Part shown: positions 21,773 through 33,698 of the stretch, piece by piece
Layout: every line of letters starts with the position of its first letter
How positions within the stretch are numbered: position 1 is the stretch's first letter
Source: Chara braunii
Taxonomy: Eukaryota; Streptophyta; Charophyceae; Charales; Characeae
Length of the DNA stretch: 39,878 nucleotides
Direction: 5' to 3'
Assembly: GCA_003427395.1 (NCBI GenBank)
Contig: BFEA01000161.1
Location: forward strand, 2,441,720 to 2,481,597
Program-made: the position numbers and the translations under genes
The notes under the pieces: model-generated
What the model was told of the DNA's origin: nothing
The model's input: only the letters and a program-made list of their open reading frames with translations
The model's database searches: none

Positions 21773-21848
21773 GTGATAAAGCTATATATATTTTTGTGAA
21801 TATTTTGTGACAAAGCTGTATATATTTTTGTGAATATTTTGTGACAAA
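21773..21848. repeat. 34-bp tandem repeat, 2.2 units
   Basis: Units start at 21773, 21807 and 21841 (partial) with the form GTGACAAAGCTGTATATATT followed by TTTGTGAATATTTT. Units 1 and 2 differ at two positions. Confidence 0.9.
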
Positions 21849-24800
21849 TGCGAGAGCCTCAAAAGGTCTCGGTTAGGGCCCTCGTCCTAGGTTATGCCCC
21901 TGCATGCAGGACGACTAAACATGACACCCAACGATGAGCCAACCGATGTCTAGGACAAAGGGAGAGGATTATCAATAACTACTTGGAACAAGCTTAACAC
22001 TGTAGTACGGATCAACTATCCCGATATCCAAGGCCTGGTCACAAGAGACCCACGTTGAAGCCCTGACAGTTGTTAGTTGTGACCGAGGGTCATTTGATAA
22101 GATCCTCAAACGGAGTCAAGTTGGCCGATCGGATTGGATATTTTCTCGTCACCATTTGGAGTTATGAATGTCTTGATAGCTTTTGATTATTCGAAGCGAC
22201 GGGGACACCGCTTAATAAGGTCCGGTAAACTGTCGGCGCGGATACCCTTACAAGGGTATCCGCCCTGGTTTTGGCAAGTGACAGAAAATAAGTTTTTTTT
22301 GAAATTTAAGTACACTGAGCGAGTCGCAGTTGCGTTTTGTTCATGCTGACTAAATATTTGACTAGAAGTAGAGAGTGTATGGGTGCGCGGTTTTGAGGCG
22401 CTCATAATAATTTTTATTCTCGATGCTATGGAATCGGCGTTTCCGCCGGCAAATTTTTAATTTTCTTTTTTGCTTTGATTAAAACTAGGAAGGATTTTTT
22501 CTATGTGAGGTGACCATGGTGCCTGTGCGTTCATACGGAAGATATCATAAGACAATAATGTTATAATTAGGCGGTGATTGAAGCATACGAGAGAAAATAG
22601 AACACAAGCTGTGACCTCCGCGCGGTAGATGCGGGAGGTTGACAGTCGCGGACGGAACGAGGCCCTATGAGTAGCGGGCGTCATAAGTCGGCAGTTGTGA
22701 GTTGGTCCGTAAGGAAAGGACTAGCCTTGAGGTATTTTGGTAGACCCGAGTGTCGTGCAGTAATAACTTATACTGAATTTTGCAGTGGTTCATCTCAGCC
22801 TTGGGTACTAGCACTATTGGTAATGGCATTGGACTTTCAAAGCGACGGTACAGGGATCGAGGGCGGCGACCGGCGGCGATGGAACATCAGAGCGGCTGAA
22901 GATGCCGAGGGGTTGAGGGTCGGCGGGGCTATCCCCCTTGGTTTTATTGTCGACCCATCCGAAGTCCCGGTCGGCATGACTAAGAGCGGACGGTCTCTTT
23001 TCCCCAAAGCACCGGTTTTCAACGTTCGTATTTTTACTTTTACCGTTATTTTTATTTCTCTTTAGTTATTTTTAGTTGTCGGTTCCATTTCTGGGGCGTG
23101 GCGAGCGGGGCGTGGTTCAATTGATACACCCATGAATTGTCGAAACCGCGGACCGAGGAGCTCAACATGCGTGCAAGCAGGTGGGTGATTAGCCCACGAG
23201 GTGGAAGAAAACTGAATGGCGTGGGCATTTCCGCAGACTGCAAGGGCACCACCATCCGCGGTTTGCCGAGAGAGGTTTGAGTGTGAGCGTGCCCGTTGAG
23301 CCCCGCGAGTTGGTGGACTATGCCCAGGGCACTGTGGCAAGCCCCTCAATGGTACCGCGGCAGGTTGTGGATCGCGGGGAACCCCTCCTCCATTTCGGGC
23401 TTCAGAGTTCTCATAAGGATATTCGCTACTACCACGAAGATCTGCACCGGGAGTTCCCTTATGTAGGCCCGGCGCTGCAAATATCGTCCATTGTCGGGGC
23501 TGATTATTTCAACAGGTGAATCGTTACACATGCCCTAGGGAATTTCGAAGTACATGGCCACCGCCTTGCTGTCTGAATCAATTACCGCCCGCAGGTGTTG
23601 GGCTAGTGTGTAGGTTGGCGCAGAACAGCGCCGAAGGCACCAAGGGAGGGCTCACAACGACACCACTGCCTGAATCGTTCGTCGGACTCAGAGGTAGCAA
23701 TGAAAAGTTCTTAGTATGATGACCAGGGCGGGCTGCGCTAGGTGCTGTGATACCGTTGAGGCCAGATGCCCGGACAGTAGTTAAGGGAGACGGGATGCGA
23801 AGGCAGCAGTAGGACACATCACTATGAGGCGGAAGGACTAATGAACGGGAAGGCGCTGCGGTAAAAGAAAGGAGGCAACGCTGAGCTTGGAAGGGAGATA
23901 GGGGCATCAACGAAAGGGGAGATAGGAAAGAATGAACCTGGGCGCAAATTCGTGCCCGGTACATTTCGTAGTGAAAGAGATGAAGATGGCGGAGGGAAGA
24001 AGACGAAGGTAGAAGTTGTGACAGTACGGTCGTTTTGTGACCGTTTTTTGTAAACTAAAAGGCTAGTTTGGGGTTCTAACCCCGGGCGAACTGATTGGCA
24101 GGGTTAGTTTGATCAATAGATTAGTAAATTAAGAGTTAGTAGAAGAAATGGCCGCGCGGAGGAGTCGGGAGAGAAAATGAAGAGTGAGAGTTAAAAGTGT
24201 GTATCTCGCTCGTTCCTTCACAGAATCGAGCGAGGTAAGAGGCAAGGTGGGGGTTTCAAGGCACTGCGAGTCCAGTGAACGTGGCAGATTTTGACTTAGT
24301 GCAGCGGTCCGACCGATATGGCCAGAAGGAGCTGCGCCCAGGAGTAAAAATTTCCGTGGTATAGATACACAATGGATTTTCCCGTGTATTAGGGGAAGAT
24401 TCATTTTTATTTTTTTTATTTTTGTACATTTTTGTCGATGATATCGTTAAAGCCTCCTCATGCCCACCATCATGATCAGTGCTAACGTGATATTTAATCG
24501 CCACTGTCGAGAAGTCCCTCGTCGCGGTATTGTTTCCATAACCTCGATCTTCATCGTCATTCTGCTAAGTTGATTCTGCTCTTCGATCGTCTTGCCTGTT
24601 ATCTGCACGCGGCTCATACTCGTCCTCTTGTTGTCATCGCCTATCGCCCCCATCAGAATGTATCTACCCATGCCTTGGCCGGATATACATTCTTGTTTTC
24701 ACGTGTTCATTGTTGGGAGAACTTGAAGAGGTGTGTTAGCTAAAAACAGAGGGGCGAAGGGGCGAAGTAGGCACGAGGTTGAGAAATGGGTACTTAACTA

Positions 24801-25738
24801 GCCAAGGGATACGTGTGGTCGACGGGGCCTAAACTATCCGATTCTAGTCGATGTATCTTTCCGCGTTCTAGCGGAAGATACATTCTGATTTTACTCACTC
24901 TATCGATGAAAGTGTCGTGAGGCCAGGAATGGGGTTGGAGACTTACCTGTTGAACGGTGCGGTGTTCATCCTGTCGAAGGAGGCGCGTGCGAGAGTCGAG
25001 GTCGGGAGAGGTGAAAAGGGAGTAAAGTATGTGGGAAAGGGGTAATAAGGAGGAGGCGGTTAGTAGGACTCTTACCTAAGCGGGATGATGGACTAGATGC
25101 ATTCGAAGTCGACAGTCGTGGAAGCGTGGGCAGTGAGCGAGATGAGAGAAGACAAGAGAAGGAGTAGTGTGGGGTGAGGTCGAAGGTGGAGTAAACAAGG
25201 AAGAAACTTGAAAGGAGTAACGACGACGGGGCACGACGTGCGCACCTGGTGGGCGCAGCAGCGGGACAATAGCAGCTTCGATCCCGACAGTGATCGGGTT
25301 TGTTGTAAATGGCAGTGTATCTTCCCGCATCTTAGCGGGAAATCCATTCTCTTTTTGTATATTTTAACGAGCAGGGCAACGTGGTCGTGGCTGCGCACAT
25401 TATCATCATAAATGCACACACCACCATTATGCTTTAGCCCGCACGTAGTCACTCTCATATGCTCGTAGTCGCCCTAAGGCTTCTGTACGTCAAAAATTGA
25501 ACATACCTTCCATGCGTGTAGAAAACATGCACACTGAGCAGAGGAATCTAGGGGTGAATGTTTTCGTATTTTGGCGGAAGATTCATTCTCATTTTGCGCT
25601 TTTTGTGAGCAACATGCCAAGCCTGTGATCATGATCGGGATCGTGACCATCAGTCCCTCCGATTGTTGTGTTTAGCTACGAGCCTCGTACCAAATCGCGT
25701 AGACGGTCAGGTGCGTGGGAAAACACTCTTCATTATGC

Positions 25739-25740
<2 letters not shown>

Positions 25741-25795
<55 letters not shown>
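25741..25795. repeat. (GA)n microsatellite in LTR 2
   Basis: Fifty-five bases of perfect GA, against about 22 interrupted bases at the same place in LTR 1. Confidence 0.95.
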
Positions 25796-25799
<4 letters not shown>

Positions 25800-27652
25800 A
25801 CTTACCTTGGGAGTAGCGCATCTGTCCGCATTTCGGCATCCTCAAACTACGCACTGACATGCCCATCGACGGTAAAGCAAAATATGGCGATACATGTGTC
25901 CTCGTTCTAGGGAAAGGTTCATTTTCACTTTTTGCACGAGCGAGTAGTGGAGCGGGGATTATAAAAGTCCACTGTAAGTTGCCCCCGTAAATCTTCCTTG
26001 TTGATAGCCTCTCTTTTCACCACCACATCATCATGAGAGGGAGACACTGTTTGTTATGATCTGGGTACTCCTTGTGGCCGTGGTGGTTCATCACCTACCC
26101 CGAATGTGGTGTCTGTGCATGCTGTGTTGCTTGGTCGTGATAGTAGTTGTGATATCCTCTACAACCATTGTTGCCCAGTGGTTTACTGATAACCATGTGG
26201 CGGTCGTGGTTTGTTGTATTCGGGATCCTTATCCCAACGAACTTAGTTCCTAACCTGGTCGGATTGACGACCGAATGCAGTTGTGTGTTGGGGAATGCAC
26301 TCCCATAAAAAGAAGAGATGAGGAGGAAGTGGTAAGGGCACGAACCTGGTCAAAACAGTGATCTGCAGGGTTGACGTCAACATAAGTTTCGGCTTGCAGC
26401 TGATGTCAGCAGGTTGCTCCCCACTCACTTAGTAAGGACAAAGCAGCCGTATGACCGTGGTAGTTGTAGAATTAATAAGTGCAGCATATCTCGAGATTTG
26501 GAAGGAAGACCGTGATTGAGGTCCACACCAAAGTCAGAATTGGTGTTGTTACTGTGGGTTTGAAAGACGTTCACAGCCGAAGGAGATCGCCACTAGTATT
26601 TCGCAAAGCTCTGCTACACTCCATAACTTTTATGAGGAGCCGCGCATGTTGAGGTATATTTGTGCATTGTTGCACACGGCCGCTGAGTCTTCGTAGTGCA
26701 TGGTTGCTGTTTGTTACAATGCGTGCACACTTGCTGTGCATTTTACTAAGTATGCGAGGATTTCGCATTACTCTGCTGCTATGCTTTGTTGCGTTCATCA
26801 CACTATGTGGAGATTACACTATGGACTGCTGCAAACGACGTTATGCATCGCTGTGTTGATGTTTGCGCAGTTGGTGTTGAAGTCTGCTGTGTTCAGCCTG
26901 CATTTCAAGTAGAGCACAGGGGTGTGTGCTATTTGAATGCGCCCTTTCTAGGTTGTGTGGCTACAGTTTGGTCAGAGGAGAGGCACAGTGGACATAAGGG
27001 GGTGATCAGTATCTGAAAAGGGGTTACCATCACGACTTGGAGGTCTGTCACAGAGTCGTCACTCTGCATTTTGACTCCAATTTGGCCATCTTACTACGCT
27101 TTTGACTGCCATTGCGGGGCCCTCGGGCGCATGAAGGCAACAAGGCCCTCTCCTGAGAGTTGAGTTGTCCCCCTCTTGGATCTCGAGAGTCTGACTTACC
27201 TTCTTCTGCCATTCTTACTCTCAGTTTAATCTAAGGCTACGAGAGGAAGGCGGCAGGCGGGATTCCAACCCGTAGGACCGCGCCAAGGCCTCTGTGGGAG
27301 GTTCGCCCCACCGATTGCAGGAGCTCTGCGGAAGCCCAGACGAGGTTCTTGAGGTAGGGAACTTCAGGTATAATCTCGTCTGACGTGTGTGACCCCTTCC
27401 CCTAATTACATTTACTCCTTTGGGTATCTGAACATAACTATGAAAGACTATTATGTTCTATCTTGCTATGTACGTCAGGATATGCATTGTGGAAGGTTAA
27501 ACGAACCAGTAAATATGAGAGATCAGATAATCCCTTGAGAGAATTCAGGCAAAAGGAATGGGGGGAAGGTGGGAGAAATGTGTCCTTCATGCGTTTGAAT
27601 GGGTCAACCCAAGGTTGAGCTTCTCTAAGTTTATGTGGGTTCAGTGCTATGT

Positions 27653-27671
27653 CTGTCTCTTATACACATCT
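27653..27671. other. Tn5 mosaic-end (Nextera) adapter, assembly contaminant
   Basis: CTGTCTCTTATACACATCT is the exact 19-base Tn5 mosaic end used in Nextera and mate-pair libraries. It is a clean 19-base insertion relative to LTR 1, where the flanking bases join at 15433/15434. It is not biological sequence of this genome. Confidence 0.97.
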
Positions 27672-27711
27672 TTTATTTATGTTTGTTGGGCTGACTTTAT
27701 GATCTTTCAGG

Positions 27712-28898
27712 GTTGGGCCTACTATCCCAAGTTGGACGGTCCAGTCGCTGTTTCTTTGGGGGTTTCTAAACAGGAGGATGAGCACCCTAAGTTGGGAAGG
27801 CTCAGAATCCTAGTGTTTCTTTTTTTGGGTTGCTGAAAACAGAACTGGGAATATTCTAAGTTGCGTAGATCCAATTCTGTGTGTGTTTTCTTCTGAGGGG
27901 GACACAGGCATAAGGCTGAACATACCCTTAAGTTAGGGCAGCTCAGTCATAAGCCATGAGCAAAAAGGTTAAACAAAGTATAAAATTTTGATATATATTA
28001 TACGAATCTATATCATCTGGCAGACCGGGCACCCGAAGTTGGGAAAGCATGTCAGTAAATCAGGTAGTCTAAGAACAAAAAACGAAGAAAACCAAGTGAA
28101 GAATATAATGAAGGTAGCCCGAGCAGGCTGAGCGTACCCTTAAGTTAGGGCGGTTCAGTCTTATGCTCGTGATAATATAAAGGAGTCAGAGAGTTAGTAT
28201 AAATTTGTTTTTGTCTTCCCTTCTAAACACCAGGCAGGATTGGATATCTCCCTATGTTGGGTAGGTCTAATCATCTACCTAATAAGAGAGAAAAATATAA
28301 AGTTTGTGCTAATATACCAATAGTTGTTCTCTTATATTGTTAGTGCGGAGACTAAGCGTACCCTTAAGTTAGGGCGACTTAGTCATACGTCGTTTGTGAT
28401 TGTTCAGGCAGATCAGGCGTACCCTCAAGTTAAGGCGGTCTGGTCATATTGTCTTATGAACCTAAAACTGTTCAAGCTAGCTAGACGTACCCTTAAGTTA
28501 GGAGGCCTAGTGATATGCTCTTGTCGTTGATGTTATGTAGGTTGGATGTACCCTTAAGTTAGGGCAGTCTGACCATTCGTCGTTCGTACTTGTTTTAGGT
28601 AGGTTAGGCACACCCCTAAGTTGGGGCAGTCTAATCCTATGCCCTACGTAAACTTCGTTTAAGGCTGACTAGACATACCCTTAAGCTATGGTAGTCTAGT
28701 TTTATGCTTCACGTCGTCAGCCGGACGTACCCTTAGGTTGAGGCGATATGGTTATATGTTTTATGACTAGAGCCGATACTGTGTTGGACATAGTAACATT
28801 AAGTTAGGGCATTCCAATTGTGCGTACTTTTACTTGTTTACTCAGGCAGGTTGGACATACCCCAAAGTTAGGGCATTGTCTGATCGTATGCCATAAGC
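27712..28898 (+). repeat. Array of 16 two-stem hairpins (class C), LTR 2
   Basis: No difference from the LTR 1 array (15474-16660) over its whole length. Because the adapter lies just upstream and the flanks are ~5% diverged, this identity may be an assembly copy and not independent evidence. Confidence 0.75.
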
Positions 28899-31047
28899 AA
28901 GGGGGACATACACAGGGAGAAGAACAGAGTGATCTAACGAACTACTTGGGTGAAACTGATGTGGGATTGTGAGAGATGTTTGTTTATGCATGCTTGTGGG
29001 CTCTCACTTTGGGACGTCTTTTCGATAAATTAGTTGCTTAGATGCTCGCCAAGTGCTGGAGCCATAGGAAGATGAGATGGATGATGGGAGGTGGAGCTTG
29101 GGATAAAGATAGGACTCACCTTACTTGAAGTTAGAGTTTACGATAACTCACGATACCGCCTTCTGAAAGAGGATCGTGTAAACTATCTTCAATCATATCT
29201 ATCAAGCAAGTGTCAGAAGTTAATGAGAAGTATAACTTTGCTTTGTCTTTCTGTTTTTGACTTTGTATAAATCTTGGCAGCCTCCTGTTCCTACAGGAAG
29301 CGCTGCCGAAATTTCTACAAATCCGAAAGAATTAGTTATTTTTCAACTCATAGAAATTCTGAAAAGGCACATTTCCTACGGGAAGCGCTGCCGAAATTTC
29401 GTAGAGTTTGGAGAGTTAGATTATTTTCAGCTAGGAGAAATCTGGCAATCCATCCTGTTTAGGGGATATGCTGTCGGAATTTATTACATTGTTTTATAAA
29501 CGCCAGAGGTTAGTTAGGAAGGTAGGATTATTTCTTGATCACTCAAGCATGGTTTGGGTACTGGACTGTGTTGCATTGCAGATCACCTTTATTCATATTG
29601 ATTCAAGGTTTGGCTATCTTCAAGTTGTCCTACAAGGATCACCTTCTGTTATCCTTTGATAACAGGTCGGTTTCCGGCTCAACTCTAATCCACTCTTGTT
29701 ACTCAACCTAAAGGCTTTAGCCCTGTGGTTTGATTTGTTTTGTTGTGTTTTTACTTGGACTTTAATTGAATGACCATTTAAAAAAAATGCTGAGTATTTT
29801 GTTTTGAGAGTTGCGCAAAGAGTGAGGTTTGTATGGCTAAAGCGAGGGGTGTGAGCGCAGAGAATGGTTGAATTTGACCCCGTGTAGTGTGTGCTCTGTT
29901 GATGTGGATCTTTGATGTGATTGCAGGTATGTTTTGTGAGTTGAATCCAGACTTGACTTTGTCAATGATTATATATATACTTTTAAAGGAAGTCGCATTG
30001 TGATTGTGAGAGTGATCATCTCCTATCTCATAACTTTTATATCATAATTTCTTATGTCTGCACGACCCATTGAGGTCGCGCACAATGATTACATAAGTTA
30101 TGCCTCGAGAGAAAAGAGAGATCCCTTCTTAGCTCTTGCTTTTTAGAATTAGTATGGTTGGACGTTGTAGTCCGTGGCAGCCGTCAAAGACAAACCCCTT
30201 GATCTATGGTCGCCACGACAGCTTGGAGCCGTCTACTCAACCAGTCTGCACAAGGTGCAGAAGAGGGTGTGGTCGTCAACCGCGCCTGACAGTTGTCTAG
30301 CGTCAAGAAACTAACCCCTCAAGGCGCGTATCAGGCGACACTTGAGTGTCGAACGCGACCCTCGAAGTTAACGAGGATCGCATGAGTATGGGTACTATAT
30401 GGTACGCCATCATTGCGACCGCTTGCATATGCTTGCATTGCTAGTCGATATGAGTTGACCCTGCGTCCGCGCGATTTTTACTAAGCCTCGGGCGCGACGT
30501 TTATCCGATTTTTGCATTAAAGAGTTATGGGTCGGATACTGAAGGGACTAGGAGTGTTGTTGTGTTGTTGTGGTGTTGTGTCGTTGTGTTATTTGTTTTG
30601 TGGTCTTTCATGTGTGTGAGTGTTGTGGTGTAACGCGTGGTATGTAGGATGCGTCCTAGTCGATCGGCGTCGAGTCGCGTTTGGGACCTCAGCCCCCCAG
30701 TGCGTCGATTCACGTGCGGGTTTGATTTTTGGGCGTTCGACCGCGCGTACCACCTATGCTACAGCGAATAAGAAACGCCCTCGACTGGGCCACCTCTGCA
30801 ATTGCATACGAAAAGCTTTCACATGTGGTTCAGTAGCTCAGCGGGGATACGCCCACCTAAAGGATGGTGACAACTCCCGCAGGTGGAGGTAAGCGGTGCC
30901 TCGCGTAACCCTGTCCAGTCGTAGGGACTCGCGTGAGGTACGACTGGTGCACTCGGTCGGAGCGCCAAACGCTCTCCGCGACAAGTCCTGCCAAATCCTG
31001 CGTGACGCGGCCGGGAGGGTCCCCGTGCGGGACCGATGCGCACGACA

Positions 31048-31192
31048 GCTGTAGTTACCTCAAAAAGACTGATCAGCAGTGCATAGGTGAACCAGTGGGC
31101 AGAAAGGGCCTCACTCACCAAATATGAAGAAAAAAAAAAAACTAAGGGAGGTGTATCTTTTCAAGTTCCAGCCGAAGGTACTTCATACCTGT
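31048..31192. other. Short flank between LTR 2 and LINE
   Basis: Unique sequence with an A-rich run near 31128-31141. No feature was recognised. Confidence 0.4.
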
Positions 31193-33180
31193 CCCTTTTT
31201 TTACTTTTTTTTTTCCCAGAAACTCGAATCATTCATTGCAAAGGGAACAAAATGAACTCAGGCGGGGGACCTCACAATTCAACCCGGAGTTATTCCCGAA
31301 GCCTTAGCCGGTTTCGCTTATGAGTAACTGACTATGAGCTAGTGATTCCTACCTACAAGGAGGCAGGGGAACTCCCCAAAACCCCATTCACACCCTGCAC
31401 TGCCTGCAGGATTGAATCCATTAATACCCAGGTAAACCTACACCACTATGTGTCTAAATAACTTGAAAGGGTTAGTCCTACTCCCAAAACCATACACAGA
31501 CCTATAAAAACCAGTCGGGCACCCGGTCTACCATGGCCAGGGGGAACCAAGTTCCCTTAATTGAACCCTGGCATTCTCCAGCCCACCCGAGACCCCATGA
31601 GGTCTACAGTGACCACCCACTGGAACCGAGTGCCCTGATTCTTAAACATCTACGACAGTAAGGAGAAGAGAATGAGAGGAGGTGGGGGAGGGGGGGAGAA
31701 AAAGGATGGGGAGAAGAGGGGAGACAGGGGGAGACGGGTCGTAAGTATTCAGCCTGCCAGCCAGGGGGAGATGTGGAGCTTGCCCTCGAGTGCGACCGCA
31801 GCTAACTGGTGATCCCGAGCCCATATGAAGAGGAACCAATGTCGTCCTCTTGGAGATACCCCTCCCTTTGCTCGTCTCTGCCAATCCACCCTGATCACCA
31901 TGAGGAGCCGGAATTTGATCCTTTGGATGATAGCTGTGTCATTCGAACACTGTTGTCGGAAGGGGATGTTGTTTCTGTCTTCCCATATGACCCAGATAAT
32001 GATGGAATGGATCGCCTGTGCCAGGTAGCCACGCCCACTACGTTTGAACCAAAATGTGGGTAGACGTCCAGTTAAGGCCCAGTCTAAGGCCGCCCCCACA
32101 AAGCAGTACCAGTGCCTACTCCACCAGTCCCATACACGTCTTGATGCCGGACAGCTTCAAAGGAGGTGGTGCAGTGTCTCCTTTGCAAGGCCACGACAGC
32201 GACTGCACTTGGTGTCCAGATCCATACCTCGCTCATAGAGCCAGGTGGAACAAGGTGGTGCCGAGTGGGAGATCAGCCACAACAGGCTCGAGAGTTTGCG
32301 TGATGGAAGAGTTGGGAGCTGGTTCCACTGCGTCGTGAGATCATTGGCATTGATAAGCGGTTGGGCGACTAGTATGTTCCTGTTCAGTTTCTCTGATGCA
32401 GCCTGAGCCAACGGCAAAGATTTAGCCAGGACTTGTCCTCAAGTTTCGAGGAATATTGCAAAATGTAGATCTTGTGTTCATGCTTGATTGACCAGTGTCT
32501 ACCCACTGGATCAATCCGCTGAACTGACAGTAGTTGTCCCCCCATGAGGAGCTCATGTATCGGGTCATTTCCTTGGAGTCTGGTATGGACTCGTACCAGG
32601 GAGAGCGATGGGCTGGGTTTTATCTAGATATCCCCTTGTAGCTGAAGGATTCCCCCCTCCTTACCCCGCCGGCCCACTGTCCACTGCTGTGCGAGCCACA
32701 GATTGTCCTTCAGGGCATCCGTTATCCGGAGGACTGTCCCGTCTACCTGCTCCTGTGGGTCTACATACCACTCTCCCTCCACAAGGTCCTGGGAGCTGAG
32801 CAGTGCCAACCACTGGTCTGGGATGGCTCCTTGAAGTAGTAGTAGCCTCTCTCTCACCCTAGGCGGTGTCTTAGTCTGACCCGGAGCTTCTCTTCAGGCT
32901 GCCATGAGTTGGTTTCGTCCTGCCAAAGGTCTGCAATGGTTGAGACTCCTCAATCCATCCACCTTCTCCCAAATACCCCCGGGGATGAGGAGGCAGCCAC
33001 CTGCTGGCCCTGATGAAGAATGAGTGGATTGTCAAAGAGTGGTTGCCTCCTAACCTCCTCTAGGTAGCTGGTTCTTTGGTGTTCAGTGGGGACAGTGACC
33101 TAAAGGCAGTCCACAGTGTTGCGCAGAGTGAGGATCATGGTTGTCTATGCAGATAAGAACGCATATTAAAGAGACATAGC
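31193..33180 (-). pseudogene. 5'-truncated LINE: C-terminal zinc-finger region of the reverse-transcriptase ORF
   Basis: Read on the minus strand, the 5' part (from about 33060) gives PLFDNPLI, then a GVSTIADLW-type segment, then VRLRHRL. A segment DALKDNLWLAQQ follows at about 32700, then the zf-RVT zinc-binding block CSRCRGLAKETLHHLL (about 32210-32160) and SCP. After that comes IHSIIIWVIWEDRNN (about 32000), the Ile/Trp-rich motif typical of plant non-LTR retrotransposons, with a stop at 31749. Lesions: frame changes near 32860, 32620 and 32400, and TGA (32159-32157) where the family normally has Trp after HLL. No reverse-transcriptase catalytic core is present, so the copy is 5'-truncated, as is usual for LINEs. 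T7 and T9 runs on the + strand near 31195-31216 could be its poly(A) tail, making 31193-31748 the 3' UTR. Confidence 0.75.
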
Positions 33181-33698
33181 CACCCATCTTCACCTCTAGG
33201 TAAGGGAGCTAGCTCAAGGGATCGAATAACAACCCTCGTGGGGCTATAGCTGGGCTCTCTACTAAAAGGGAGCTAGCTCAAGGGTCGGATGGATTCGATC
33301 CCCGGGTCCTCAGATCCTCCATCCGCACCGAAACCTATTGAGTTAGCTCCTACTTCGGTTACAAGAAAAGCAGGTCAACTATAAATACAGTGTTGGGGCC
33401 CAGTCCGACTAATGGCCTTGTGCACGGTTGGTTTAGGTGTCTTCCAGTCACCGAGGTCGGCGTGTAGGCTTCATAACAACTTGAATCCTCGGTCTCTTCA
33501 GTCAAAGAATATTATTACCGATTCTGACCATCATAGCACACTTCATAATAATGTGCGCACGTACTAACCAAATTTTCTCACTGATTTGCCTCGGCCTCAA
33601 TGGTCGAGGAAATAGTCTCAAAGTGCCGCACGAAAAAACACGCGCTTTGAACTTCGGACCGACTTTGCTATGGTGGTTGGTGCCATCACTCTTTCGAC
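33181..33698. other. No gene; direct and inverted repeat
   Basis: AAGGGAGCTAGCTCAAGGG occurs at 33202-33220 and exactly again at 33266-33284. A related inverted copy (TTGAGTTAGCTCC) lies at about 33337. Nothing else was recognised. Confidence 0.6.

Larger units (their letters stand above)
18848..22230. other. Internal region of the LTR element, noncoding
   Basis: 3.4 kb without a recognisable retroelement protein. Open frames are under 130 codons and lack domain motifs. It is AT-rich from 19300 to 20450 and holds an (ATT)n tract and a 34-bp tandem repeat. TAATAAGGTCCGGTAA occurs at about 20470 and again at about 22213, only 2-3 bases before LTR 2. The last 40 bases contain no clear polypurine tract. 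Confidence 0.55.
10057..31047 (+). mobile_element. Giant noncoding LTR retrotransposon (LARD-like), ~21 kb
   Basis: Two direct 8.8 kb repeats flank a 3.4 kb spacer. The repeat opens TGTCGGCGCG and closes GCGCACGACA (GCGCACGATA in the first copy), so it has the TG...CA ends of an LTR. A tRNA-Asp type primer-binding site follows only the first copy, which orients the element on the + strand. I found no gag, protease, reverse transcriptase, RNase H or integrase motif anywhere inside, so it would have to be mobilised in trans. What is known of LARDs (noncoding, long LTRs) fits, although these LTRs are about twice as long. Against the reading: no polypurine tract before the second repeat, and the outer flanks (GGCGG left, GCTGT right) show no target duplication. 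The alternative is a segmental duplication. Confidence 0.6.
22231..31047 (+). repeat. LTR copy 2 (8.82 kb, noncoding)
   Basis: Full-length partner of 10057-18825, offset 12174 at the 5' end and 12238 after 27671. It has the same internal elements: terminal hairpin at 22238-22263, class B hairpins (24371, 24655, ~24850 and onward), GA tract, class C array at 27712-28898, ~85-bp units at 29288-29484, terminal hairpin at 31018-31034. It ends CGACA, so TG...CA is intact. No primer-binding site follows, as expected for a 3' LTR. It contains a sequencing adapter, and its sequence after 27671 may not be its own. Confidence 0.85.
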
